Origin: Clostridia bacterium
Lineage (GTDB): Bacteria; Bacillota; Clostridia; CAKSNL01; HGM11501
DNA length: 64,000 nt
NCBI GenBank assembly: GCA_900766735.1
Contig: CAAFWO010000052.1
Coordinates: forward strand, 62,001 to 126,000
Reading direction: 5' to 3'
Below the pieces are notes generated by a model, which was given only the letters and a program-made list of their open reading frames with translations, did no database searches and was not told where the DNA came from. Numbering within the stretch: the first letter of the stretch is position 1; each line of letters starts with the position of its first letter. Below, one piece after another: positions 34,112 through 42,211 of this stretch. Both the position numbers and the translations under genes were made by a program.

Positions 34112-36790
34112 ATGAAAAGGATATGCTTGATCTTGACGGCGCTGGCGCTTTGTCTCACACTCGTGCCGGCATATGCCGCCGGCGAGATGGCGGTTTCGGA
34201 CGCAGATTTTAAATCGGCCGAAGGGTACGACGTAAGAGATTCGCTCACCGTGCTGAACGACGGGGGATATTTCGGCTTTGCCGGGGTGGACTTATCGGGC
34301 ATAAAGTCCGTCACCGTCAAGGCAAAGTGCTCTATGCCCTACGGCACGAACGGGGACACGCTCGCCGTCGTTTTGGACGACCCCAAAAAAGGCGGGGATA
34401 TCGGCTACGTCTTAATAAATTCCGAGTATGAGACGGAATTTAGCGCAAACATCAAAGAGACGGCCGGCAAGCACGACGTTTATTTTGTTTCGTGCTACGG
34501 CAATAACTTTTATAACTCGTACATATCGGTTGAATTTAATAAAGAGGCTGTTAAAAACGAGCTTTCCCCGGTTCCCGATGAAAAAATAATTGACCATTAC
34601 TCCGACACCTGGGCGCTGACGGATTCGCTCGGGCGCGAGGCGGCATCATACGCCGAGGCGGGAGAGGTCAAGACGGGCGATCACTATGTCGGCATGATGT
34701 ACTGGAACTGGCATTCATCATCCGACACTCTGCCGCTGGTCATAAGCGAGGTCATCAAAAATCACCCGGAGGCGAAGGAGGACTACTCAAACTCCGCATG
34801 GGGAACGGGCGAGACCTGGTGGGACGAGCCGGTTCTTGGCTTTTACTCGGGCGAGGACTATTTCGTTTACCGCCGCCACGCCGCAATGCTTGCCGCGGCA
34901 GGAGTGGACTTTTTGCTCTTTGATTACACCAACGTCGATATGACGTTTACGCGCAACTTAAACGTGATGTTAAAGGCGTTTCACGACTCGCGAGAGGCGG
35001 GCGTTAATGTGCCGAAGCTCTCGGCATATTTCGGCGGTCCGCAAAATGCGGCGAGCGCGATAAAGTCCTTCCGGATGAATTTCCTCGGAAACGAGGACTA
35101 TTCAGACCTTTTGTTCATATGGGACGGCAAGCCGGCGGTCGTTATAAGGCCTTTGACCGAAATCGGCCGGTATATCGTGAATAACTCCGAGAGAGATAAA
35201 AAGCTGATACAGGATATTTACAAAAAAATTACCGTCAGAACCCCGGGTAACAGGCAAAACGGGCAGGATGGCGGCACCCCGGCGTGGATCTGGCTTGAGA
35301 ACTACCCCCTTCACGAGTGGGGCGCTCACCGCGACGACGGAAGGGTCGAGGCGATGACCGTCGGCGTTTCCATCAACCATTCGTATGTATATAACTACAC
35401 CTACACTGGCGTCGCGTCCGATCCTTATACGAAGGGCAGAGCATACACCGAAGGCTTCGGCGAGGGGGACGACCCGAGGAGCGGCGCGTTCTTCCGCGAG
35501 CAGAGCGCACAGGTGCTCGATGTTGACCCGGCGATCGTCATAATCGACGGGTGGAATGAGTTTAAGGCGACGCGCCAGCAAAACTACGCAGGCTTTAAAA
35601 ACGCGTTTGTCGACACGTTTGACTCAGAAAACAGCCGCGACTTAGAGCCGGTTAAGGGCATTTTGAAAGACGACGGCTATGTGATGTTAGTCGACTTCAT
35701 CAGAAAATACAAGGGCGTTCGCCCGGCACCGGCCGCGTCGGAGGAAAAGACTATCGACCTTTCGGGCTCACCGGAGCAGTGGAGCGGCGTTTTGCCCGAA
35801 TACTTAAACTATTATGACGCATATGAGCGCACGGACAAGGGGCAGGGCGCAGTCTATGAAGGCAGGACCGTCAACTCCATCGAGAGCGCAAAGGTTGCGC
35901 GCGACGGGGAAAAGATATACTTCCTCGTCAAGTGCAGGGGCAATATCGACAAGACCGCGACGGAATTTTTGCACCTTTACATAAATTCCGACCGCAACTA
36001 TGCGACGGGCCGGGAGGGCTATGACTTTGCGGCAGGCCGCACAAAGGGCGCTCTGGAAAAGTACGAGGACGGAAGCTGGATAAAGGTCGCGGACTTAAGC
36101 TACACCGTTACGGGCGAATATCTGATGTTTGAGATTCCGAGAGCGGTTTTAAACCTCGGCGATGAGCTGAACTTTGAATTTAAATGGGTGGACTCAGCCG
36201 GAGAGATCGCGACCGGGGAGATTTTGGACCTTTATAAGACGGGCTCGGCCGCTCCCCTGGGAAGATTTAACTATGTTTACACCGAAAAAGCGGAAAAGAC
36301 CCTTTCTTCAGCAGAGCGCGGAAGGCTTTACGGCACGGCGGTATTTAAGGCAGGCTCTTCAAAAATGAACGTTTCGGGCGCAAGGATGGACATTTATACC
36401 GACAGTAAAGTGACGGCGGTTGAATCCGGCGGCACGCTCTATATTCCGTACACCGCGTTTGAGGACGTTTTATACGGCGAGTCCAAGGCCGAGTATGACC
36501 CGGGCGACAACACGCTCCACCTCTCTTGCTTTGACTTAGAGGAGAGGGACATAAAGAACGAGCTTTGGACATATTCGGTTCTCGGAAGCTTTGAGGCCAA
36601 GGTGAACGGGCGCGCGAAAGCGCTTTCGCACCCGACGGCGCTCATTAACGGGATCATCTGTATCCCGGTGACGTATTTTTCCGACTGCCTCGGCTTTGAG
36701 CTTTATGAAAAGGACGGCGTCTATGCCGTTTCACGCTACGGAAAAGCGCCGGAGAGCGACGTTTTGGCCGCGGCAGATCTTCTTGACTGA
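34112..36790 (+). CDS. Secreted glycoside-hydrolase-like protein with copper-amine-oxidase-N type C-terminus (module copy 1)
   Basis: The 892-residue protein begins with a signal peptide (about 1-23). A beta-rich N-terminal domain follows. A predicted TIM-barrel region covers about 160-560, with VGMMYWNWH, GVDFLLFDYTN and VIIDGWNEF as likely strand ends; acidic residues there could be catalytic. A CBM9/DOMON-like segment lies at about 565-720, and a copper-amine-oxidase N-terminal-type wall-binding domain closes the protein. The barrel resembles GH71/GH99-like enzymes in style, but I cannot assign a family. It is paralogous to 54388-57135, sharing segments such as SDPYTKGRAY and VDFIRKYKG. 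AAAGGAGG precedes ATG 34112. Confidence 0.75.
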   Translation: MKRICLILTALALCLTLVPAYAAGEMAVSDADFKSAEGYDVRDSLTVLNDGGYFGFAGVDLSGIKSVTVKAKCSMPYGTNGDTLAVVLDDPKKGGDIGYVLINSEYETEFSANIKETAGKHDVYFVSCYGNNFYNSYISVEFNKEAVKNELSPVPDEKIIDHYSDTWALTDSLGREAASYAEAGEVKTGDHYVGMMYWNWHSSSDTLPLVISEVIKNHPEAKEDYSNSAWGTGETWWDEPVLGFYSGEDYFVYRRHAAMLAAAGVDFLLFDYTNVDMTFTRNLNVMLKAFHDSREAGVNVPKLSAYFGGPQNAASAIKSFRMNFLGNEDYSDLLFIWDGKPAVVIRPLTEIGRYIVNNSERDKKLIQDIYKKITVRTPGNRQNGQDGGTPAWIWLENYPLHEWGAHRDDGRVEAMTVGVSINHSYVYNYTYTGVASDPYTKGRAYTEGFGEGDDPRSGAFFREQSAQVLDVDPAIVIIDGWNEFKATRQQNYAGFKNAFVDTFDSENSRDLEPVKGILKDDGYVMLVDFIRKYKGVRPAPAASEEKTIDLSGSPEQWSGVLPEYLNYYDAYERTDKGQGAVYEGRTVNSIESAKVARDGEKIYFLVKCRGNIDKTATEFLHLYINSDRNYATGREGYDFAAGRTKGALEKYEDGSWIKVADLSYTVTGEYLMFEIPRAVLNLGDELNFEFKWVDSAGEIATGEILDLYKTGSAAPLGRFNYVYTEKAEKTLSSAERGRLYGTAVFKAGSSKMNVSGARMDIYTDSKVTAVESGGTLYIPYTAFEDVLYGESKAEYDPGDNTLHLSCFDLEERDIKNELWTYSVLGSFEAKVNGRAKALSHPTALINGIICIPVTYFSDCLGFELYEKDGVYAVSRYGKAPESDVLAAADLLD

Positions 36791-36803
36791 AGGAGGGCGG
36801 AAT

Positions 36804-38249
36804 ATGAAAAAAATATTTGCAATATTAACGGTTCTTTGCCTCGCCCTTTCACCGGCGGTGAGCATGGCGATCTCGGACGGCGAACGTAAGACCGACCCGG
36901 TGCTTGCAGATAAGTCGGCATGGGTCATTTCGGCAAGCTCGGAATTTTCCGAGTGGACGGGCGTAAAGGCGGCGTTTGACGATAATGCCGACACGTTCTG
37001 GCACTCAAAATACACCGCAGAGAACGGACAGGTGACCTGGACTGAACCCGCGCCGTACGAGATTATAGTTACATTCCCGGAAAAGACCTTTATTTCGGGA
37101 ATGACCTATCAGCCGAGGTCGAGCATCGGCGGAACTATCACAAAGTGCGAGATATATGCCTCGGCGGCGACTTCGGGTGAGATGACGCTTTTGACTGTGG
37201 CTGAGATGACGCCGGACATCGGCTTTAAGACCGTGAATTTCTATGCCAACGTCGAAGTCAAAAGAATCAAGCTAAACATCACCGATACGGTCGGCACGGT
37301 CGGTACCGCGGCAGAGATCGATTTTCTTGAAAAGAATGACGCTCTGAAATCTGTCGCACTCGGAAAATATGCAGAGTATGAGGCAGAAAACAAGCTCTAT
37401 CTTATCGGTTCGGCGCACTTCGCGGCAAAAAGCGAGACCCCGGTCTGGGCGGGGCACGACGTTTCGTCGATGTTTGACGGCGGCGTGAACAGCTTCTGGC
37501 AGACGGAGGCGACGGAATTTCCTGTTTCGTTTGACATTAATATGAAAGATGCACAGGAGATCTCAAGGATCGAGTGCCTTCCCAGGCAGTCGGACGACTG
37601 TCACGGAAACTGGAAGGCGTTCGAGATATGGGCAGGGGACAGCGAAGAAGCGCTCACAAAGGTCTATGAAACCGACGATTCACCCAAAAACCTTGACAGA
37701 AAGATAATTGAATTTAAAACTCCGCTTAAGGCAAAATATTTAAGATTCGTTATTAACGACGCTTTTGCAAGCCGCGCGTCGTGTGCTGAGCTTTACTTTT
37801 ATCAGACCAAAGAGGCAAAGGACAGGGCGGAGAAAGAAAAATATGAAAAGTATGTCTTAAGGGTCGGCGAGAAGAAAATAACGGTTACCCGTGGCGGCTC
37901 GACATACGAAAAGGAGCTTGACACCGCGCCATATATCTATCCCGGCAAGGGAACGACAATGATCCCTCTGCGCGGACTCGTTGAAGAGATGGGCGGCAAG
38001 ATCGAATGGAACGCTGAGAACGAGAGAATCACGATCAGCGCGCCGACAGGCAGGATCGAAATGTATGTTCAGAAAAAGACGGTTTTATCCGAGCACCCTA
38101 ACTACGGCATGGTGCGCTACACTCTTTCCGTCGCGCCCAAGATCAAAGATTCGCGCACGTTCATTCCGCTCAGGTTTGTGTCAGAGCACCTTGGCTATAA
38201 CGTCACCTGGAACGGCGAGACGAGAGAAATTACGATAGAGAAAAAGTAA
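36804..38249 (+). CDS. Secreted discoidin (F5/8 type C) protein with a copper-amine-oxidase-N domain (module copy 1)
   Basis: ATG 36804 follows AGGAGGGCGG, 13 bases after the hydrolase gene, and a signal peptide follows; the longer upstream frame lies inside the previous gene. The 481-residue product has two discoidin-like domains (about 35-170 and 190-340), each with the AFDDNADTFWHS-type or MFDGGVNSFWQT-type hallmark. A copper-amine-oxidase N-terminal-type domain (about 350-480) ends in RTFIPLRFVSEHLGYNVTWN. It probably binds glycans and anchors to the wall. It is the intact counterpart of the broken gene at 57150. Confidence 0.82.
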   Translation: MKKIFAILTVLCLALSPAVSMAISDGERKTDPVLADKSAWVISASSEFSEWTGVKAAFDDNADTFWHSKYTAENGQVTWTEPAPYEIIVTFPEKTFISGMTYQPRSSIGGTITKCEIYASAATSGEMTLLTVAEMTPDIGFKTVNFYANVEVKRIKLNITDTVGTVGTAAEIDFLEKNDALKSVALGKYAEYEAENKLYLIGSAHFAAKSETPVWAGHDVSSMFDGGVNSFWQTEATEFPVSFDINMKDAQEISRIECLPRQSDDCHGNWKAFEIWAGDSEEALTKVYETDDSPKNLDRKIIEFKTPLKAKYLRFVINDAFASRASCAELYFYQTKEAKDRAEKEKYEKYVLRVGEKKITVTRGGSTYEKELDTAPYIYPGKGTTMIPLRGLVEEMGGKIEWNAENERITISAPTGRIEMYVQKKTVLSEHPNYGMVRYTLSVAPKIKDSRTFIPLRFVSEHLGYNVTWNGETREITIEKK

Positions 38250-38298
38250 AAGAAGTGAGTTTTTAAGGCTTTATGGTAAAATGAAGAGGGGGGATTTT

Positions 38299-38772
38299 AT
38301 GAAGCTTTTATTTAAGCAGCGTTTTTTCTCGTGGTTTGATTCATATGACATTTATTACGAGGACGGGAGCACGGCATATACGGTCGGGGGAAAGCTCGCC
38401 TGGGGGCACAAGCTCGTTATTTCCGACCCGTCGGGAAACGAGGTCGGAATGCTCCGCGAGGTGATCTTTTCGTGGTTTCCGCGTTTTGAATTTTTCATAA
38501 ACGGAAATTATGTGGGCGCTGTCAAAAAGGAATTTTCGTTTTTCAGGCCGCGCTATAATGTCGACTTTAAGTCCTGGTCGGTCGTCGGCAACTTCTGGGA
38601 GTGGGACTATGAAATTTCGTCCCCGTCGGGGCACATCGCCTCGGTATCCAAAAAGCCTTTCAATTTTACCGATACATATCAGATCGATGTTTCCGACCCG
38701 TCGGACGCGCTCGGCGCTCTTTTGGTCGTCCTCGCGATCGACGCGGAAAAATGCACGAGATCAAACACTTGA
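38299..38772 (+). CDS. LURP-one-related (LOR/Tubby-like) family protein
   Basis: ATG 38299 follows AGAGGGGGG and gives 157 residues; the upstream ATG at 38281 overlaps that site. The alternating strand pattern (YDIYYEDGSTAYTVGGKLAW, VISDPSGNEVGMLREV, YEISSPSGHIASVSKK) is that of the LOR/YxjI family, a beta barrel around a central helix. The biochemical role of bacterial members is unknown. Its stop codon lies in the -35 box of the next promoter. Confidence 0.8.
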   Translation: MKLLFKQRFFSWFDSYDIYYEDGSTAYTVGGKLAWGHKLVISDPSGNEVGMLREVIFSWFPRFEFFINGNYVGAVKKEFSFFRPRYNVDFKSWSVVGNFWEWDYEISSPSGHIASVSKKPFNFTDTYQIDVSDPSDALGALLVVLAIDAEKCTRSNT

Positions 38773-38796
38773 CAATTTTTAAAAAGCGAGTATAAT
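38769..38796 (+). promoter_or_regulatory. Promoter immediately upstream of a terminator
   Basis: TTGACA (38769-38774) and TATAAT (38791-38796) have a 16-base spacer, so transcription should start near 38803. A complete terminator hairpin begins at 38807, upstream of the peptidase gene. Confidence 0.8.
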
Positions 38797-38806
38797 AATA
38801 TAAAAC

Positions 38807-38840
38807 AAAGGCGTTTTGCATGGGTGCAAAGCGCCTTTTT
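38807..38840 (+). terminator. Terminator or attenuator in the leader of the peptidase C26 gene
   Basis: A 14-bp stem AAAGGCGTTTTGCA/TGCAAAGCGCCTTT, with one wobble pair and a TGGG loop, ends in TTTTT. It can end the upstream LOR transcript, but it also sits at the very start of the transcript from 38803. Confidence 0.85.
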
Positions 38841-38858
38841 GCTTAAGGAGATGTTTTT

Positions 38859-39581
38859 ATGAAACCGTTGATCGGCGTTATGCCGCTTATAGATTATGAA
38901 AAGGAGAGCCTCTGGATGCTCCCGGGCTATATGGAGGGACTTATCGAAGCCGGTGCCGCGCCCGTGATGTTTCCGCTGACGGATGACGACGCGGTGCTTG
39001 GCACGCTTTGCGGCAGGATGGACGGATTTTTATTCACCGGAGGACAGGACGTTTCGCCCTCGCTTTATGGCGAAAAAGTGCGTTTTTCAAATGTTTCGCC
39101 CTCGCCCGAGCGCGACAGGGAGGAAAAAAAGGTGCTCTCCTATGCATTGGAGCACGATGTGCCGGTTCTTGGCATCTGCCGCGGCATCCAGTTTTTAAAT
39201 GCATTTCTGGGCGGCACGCTCTATCAGGATATTCCTAATGAGCACCAAGGGGCAAACCACTGCCAGAAGCCGCCATACGACGCGCCGTGCCACATGGTGA
39301 AAATCCTTCCCGGTACGCCAATGCAAAAGCTCTTAAAAAAGAACAGTATGGGAGTAAACAGCTATCACCACCAGGCGATAAAAAAGCTTTCGGAGCGCTT
39401 AGTGCCGGAGGCCGTGTCTTCCGACGGGCTGACGGAGGCCGTCTATATGCCGGATAAAAGCTATGTGCACGCCTGCCAGTGGCACCCGGAGTTTTCCTAT
39501 AAGGTGAATGAGGACAGCAAGAAAATTTTTTGTGAATTCGTGCGCCATTCTATTGACTTAATGCGAAAAAAAGAGATATAA
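38859..39581 (+). CDS. Gamma-glutamyl-gamma-aminobutyrate hydrolase family (peptidase C26)
   Basis: The 240-residue class I glutamine-amidotransferase-like hydrolase has its nucleophile in LGICRGIQ (C107) and the catalytic His in QWHPEF (H209, with E211). The early FTGGQDVSPSLYGE segment is typical of PuuD-like enzymes, which cleave gamma-glutamyl amides. No polyamine genes lie nearby, so the substrate is open. The ribosome-binding site is AAGGAG. Its promoter and leader are unusual (38769-38840). Confidence 0.9.
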   Translation: MKPLIGVMPLIDYEKESLWMLPGYMEGLIEAGAAPVMFPLTDDDAVLGTLCGRMDGFLFTGGQDVSPSLYGEKVRFSNVSPSPERDREEKKVLSYALEHDVPVLGICRGIQFLNAFLGGTLYQDIPNEHQGANHCQKPPYDAPCHMVKILPGTPMQKLLKKNSMGVNSYHHQAIKKLSERLVPEAVSSDGLTEAVYMPDKSYVHACQWHPEFSYKVNEDSKKIFCEFVRHSIDLMRKKEI

Positions 39582-39582
39582 T
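39553..39582 (+). promoter_or_regulatory. Promoter of the DUF308 gene
   Basis: TTGACT (39553-39558) and TATAAT (39577-39582) have an 18-base spacer. The boxes overlap the end of the preceding gene. Confidence 0.7.
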
Positions 39583-39610
39583 AATAAAAAACGAAAAGGA
39601 GCAAAACGAA

Positions 39611-40183
39611 TTGAAAGCTTTTTTTGAAAAAACCAAGTCAGGCTCATATGTCGGAAGCGTGCTTTTCGCGATCCTCGGCATCATGCTTTTGATCAACCCC
39701 GGCATGTCGTTTGACGTTTTGTGCGTCAGCGTCGGCATGATATTTTTAATTTTTGCCGTCGTCAACATCATTATGAATTTAAGATCGCCCGTTCCTTTTG
39801 TATTCGGCGCGTTCTTGATATGCGATATTGTGATCGGCGTCGCAGGGATATATTTCATTTCCGCGCCGGCGCTTGTTAAAGGCATTATCCCCGTTGTGCT
39901 CGGAATATTGATGATATACCACGCGGTGACGGATATAAGAGCCTCTGTCGCGATGAAGGAGCTCGGCGGAAAGTATAAGGGCATGATGGCGGTCGGCGTC
40001 GTTACGCTCATCATCGCGCTTTTGGTGCTGTTTGACCCGTTCTCCGCCGGAGATGTGATGATAAGGCTCATCGGCGCGGCGTTTTTATATGACGGCATTT
40101 CCGCGCTCATCGTTATGCTCTCGCTCTCGCACAGGGAGAAGGAGAACAAAAAGGCAAAGACCGTTAACTACCGCGAAGTTTAG
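39611..40183 (+). CDS. DUF308/HdeD-like membrane protein
   Basis: TTG 39611 follows AAAAGGAG and gives 190 residues. Six hydrophobic helices arranged as three pairs are seen, with the GILMIYHAVTDIR type of helix-end repeat of HdeD-like proteins. E. coli HdeD is linked to acid resistance, but the clostridial members are uncharacterised. The C-terminus is short and basic. A single-gene unit. Confidence 0.82.
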   Translation: MKAFFEKTKSGSYVGSVLFAILGIMLLINPGMSFDVLCVSVGMIFLIFAVVNIIMNLRSPVPFVFGAFLICDIVIGVAGIYFISAPALVKGIIPVVLGILMIYHAVTDIRASVAMKELGGKYKGMMAVGVVTLIIALLVLFDPFSAGDVMIRLIGAAFLYDGISALIVMLSLSHREKENKKAKTVNYREV

Positions 40184-40185
40184 TA

Positions 40186-40214
40186 TTGATTTTTTCACCG
40201 GTTGGTGCTATAAT
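40186..40214 (+). promoter_or_regulatory. Promoter of ilvE
   Basis: TTGATT (40186-40191) and TATAAT (40209-40214) are separated by 17 bases. Confidence 0.82.
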
Positions 40215-40246
40215 TAAAAAAGACAAAATGCAAAGGGGCGTTAATA

Positions 40247-41272
40247 ATGGAAAAGAAAAATATTGACTGGTCGTCGCTCGGCTTCGGATATATCAAGACC
40301 GACTACAGATTTGTTTCGAATTATAAAGACGGCGCGTGGGACGACGGCGTTATGACAGAGGACGCTGAGGTAAAGATCAGCGAGTGCGCCGGCGTGTTAC
40401 AGTATGCGCAGACCTGCTTTGAGGGAATGAAGGCATACACGACCGAGGACGGAAGAACCGTCGTTTTCAGACCGGACTTAAACGCGGAGCGTATGGCAAA
40501 CTCGGCCAGAAGGCTTGAGATGCCGGCATTCCCGGAGGACAGGTTTGTTGACGCCGTGTTAAAGACCGTTAAGGCGAACGAGGCTTATGTTCCGCCGTTC
40601 GGCTCGGGCGCGACGCTTTATATCCGCCCTTATATGTTCGGATCAGACCCCGTTATCGGCGTTAAGCCGTCAAACGAATATCAGTTCAGAATCTTCACGA
40701 CCCCCGTCGGCCCTTACTTTAAGGGCGGCGCGAAGCCCATCACCATCAAAGTATCGGACTTTGACAGGGCGGCACCCAACGGCACGGGTCACGTTAAGGC
40801 CGGCCTTAACTATGCAATGAGCCTTCACGCTATCGTGACGGCGCATAACGAGGGCTTTGCCGAGAATATGTATCTTGACGCGAAGACGCGCACCAAGGTT
40901 GAGGAGACAGGAGGAGCGAACTTCATTTTCGTTACGAAGGACAATAAGGTCGTAACGCCGAAGTCGTCAAGCATTCTGCCTTCGATCACGCGCCGCTCGC
41001 TCATCACCGTCGCGAAGGACTATCTGGGTCTCGAAGTCGAGGAGAGAGAGGTTGAGTTCTCCGAGGTGGCGGACTTTGCCGAGTGCGGACTTTGCGGAAC
41101 TGCGGCAGTTATCTCGCCCGTCGGCAAGATCTATGACCACGGCAGGGAGATCGCGTTCCCGTCCGGCATGGAGGAAATGGGCCCCATCACCAAGAAATTA
41201 TACGAAACTCTCACCGGAATCCAGATGGGCAGGATCGAAGCTCCCGAGGGCTGGATCAGGGTTATCGAATAA
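40247..41272 (+). CDS. ilvE: Branched-chain amino acid aminotransferase
   Basis: The 341-residue PLP enzyme matches the class IV BCAT2-type branch. The PLP lysine lies in GHVKAGLNYAMS, and the C-terminal FAECGLCGTAAVISPVG segment binds the phosphate of the cofactor. It interconverts branched-chain amino acids and their keto acids, for both synthesis and degradation. AAAGGGGCG precedes ATG 40247. It has its own promoter. No attenuator or T-box leader is seen in the short upstream gap. Confidence 0.95.
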   Translation: MEKKNIDWSSLGFGYIKTDYRFVSNYKDGAWDDGVMTEDAEVKISECAGVLQYAQTCFEGMKAYTTEDGRTVVFRPDLNAERMANSARRLEMPAFPEDRFVDAVLKTVKANEAYVPPFGSGATLYIRPYMFGSDPVIGVKPSNEYQFRIFTTPVGPYFKGGAKPITIKVSDFDRAAPNGTGHVKAGLNYAMSLHAIVTAHNEGFAENMYLDAKTRTKVEETGGANFIFVTKDNKVVTPKSSSILPSITRRSLITVAKDYLGLEVEEREVEFSEVADFAECGLCGTAAVISPVGKIYDHGREIAFPSGMEEMGPITKKLYETLTGIQMGRIEAPEGWIRVIE

Positions 41273-41296
41273 TTTTTAAAAAATTTAAAAAAATAC

Positions 41297-41325
41297 TTGC
41301 ATTAGACCGGAAAGTATGATATACT
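41297..41325 (+). promoter_or_regulatory. Promoter of rpmE
   Basis: TTGCAT (41297-41302) and TATACT (41320-41325) are separated by 17 bases. The leader of about 55 bases contains a short GTCGG/CCGAC hairpin (41343-41358). Confidence 0.8.
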
Positions 41326-41386
41326 ATAAAAAGTTAATGACTGTCGGCAAAATCCGACGGCCGAAATGAACGAGAGGTGAACGAGA

Positions 41387-41593
41387 ATGAAGCAGGGAAT
41401 TCATCCGGATTACAAGCAGACAACAATCAGGTGTGCGTGCGGAGAAGTAATTGAAACCGGTTCCACAAAAGAGAACATATCGGTCGAAATTTGTTCCAAG
41501 TGCCATCCTTTCTATACAGGTAAGCAGAAGCTTGTTGATACAGGCGGCCGTGTAGAAAGATTCAGAAAGAAATTTAATCTTGAAAACAAATAA
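41387..41593 (+). CDS. rpmE: Ribosomal protein L31, zinc-binding form
   Basis: The 68-residue protein has the zinc ligands CACGE (C16, C18) and CSKCH (C37, C40), so it is the C+ form of L31. The [13 protein letters not shown] start and the [18 protein letters not shown] body are typical. GAGAGGTG lies before ATG 41387. It is a single-gene unit with promoter and terminator. Confidence 0.97.
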   Translation: MKQGIHPDYKQTTIRCACGEVIETGSTKENISVEICSKCHPFYTGKQKLVDTGGRVERFRKKFNLENK

Positions 41594-41618
41594 AAGCGGA
41601 AATATTTCCGCTTTTTTT
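41592..41618 (+). terminator. Terminator of rpmE
   Basis: An 11-bp perfect stem AAAAGCGGAAA/TTTCCGCTTTT with a 2-base apex is followed by further T residues. Confidence 0.92.
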
Positions 41619-41629
41619 GTTTTTAAACC

Positions 41630-41658
41630 TTGTCACGGGGAGCAAAAAATGCTATAAT
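41630..41658 (+). promoter_or_regulatory. Promoter upstream of the YcxB-like gene and miaB
   Basis: TTGTCA (41630-41635) and TATAAT (41653-41658) are separated by 17 bases. It may drive the whole run from 41690 through the mismatch-repair genes. Confidence 0.8.
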
Positions 41659-41689
41659 ATAAATTGACTAATTGTGGAGAAAGATGCGT

Positions 41690-42211
41690 ATGAAAATCAA
41701 GGTGGATCACCTTACTTCAAAGGAATTTTCCGAATATGCGGACAGCACGTTTGCAAAGCCTGTGAAGATGTCGCTCGGCATTTTTTTGGGCATTATTATG
41801 ATAGTTTTGGCCTGCCTTCTTTTCACGGGCAAGGGGGGCGGAGCGGTGAAGCCTTTATTTATCACCGCGTTCATTTTGGCGGCACTTTACATTCTCTCCG
41901 GTGCGGTTTTAGGCACTGCCTATAAAAAGTCCGGCCTTTCGGGCACAAGGTGCGCCTACAGCCTTGATGAGGACGGAATGGACATTAAGATGGGCGACCT
42001 TTCGGGCGACCTTTCGTGGAGCTATGTTAAATATGTTAAGGAGACGAAAAATCTTTTTATCATAAGGGCGAAGGGAAGCCAGTTCATCATTCCCAAGCGG
42101 TGCTTAAAGTCCGCCGAGTTTCGGGAATTTATTAAAAACACTCTGCCGGAGGAAAAGATAAAACGGCTGAAATATACTATTGATAAGGAAACCGAAGATA
42201 ATGGCGATTGA
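41690..42211 (+). CDS. YcxB-like membrane protein
   Basis: ATG 41690 is chosen with GGAGAAAG about 8 bases upstream; ATG 41684 is equally readable. The 173-residue product has two membrane helices (about 28-50 and 55-75). A YcxB-type beta domain follows, with LSWSYVKYVKETKNLFIIRA and FIIPKRCL as its hallmark. The function of this family is unknown. Its end overlaps the miaB start by 11 bases. Confidence 0.78.
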   Translation: MKIKVDHLTSKEFSEYADSTFAKPVKMSLGIFLGIIMIVLACLLFTGKGGGAVKPLFITAFILAALYILSGAVLGTAYKKSGLSGTRCAYSLDEDGMDIKMGDLSGDLSWSYVKYVKETKNLFIIRAKGSQFIIPKRCLKSAEFREFIKNTLPEEKIKRLKYTIDKETEDNGD

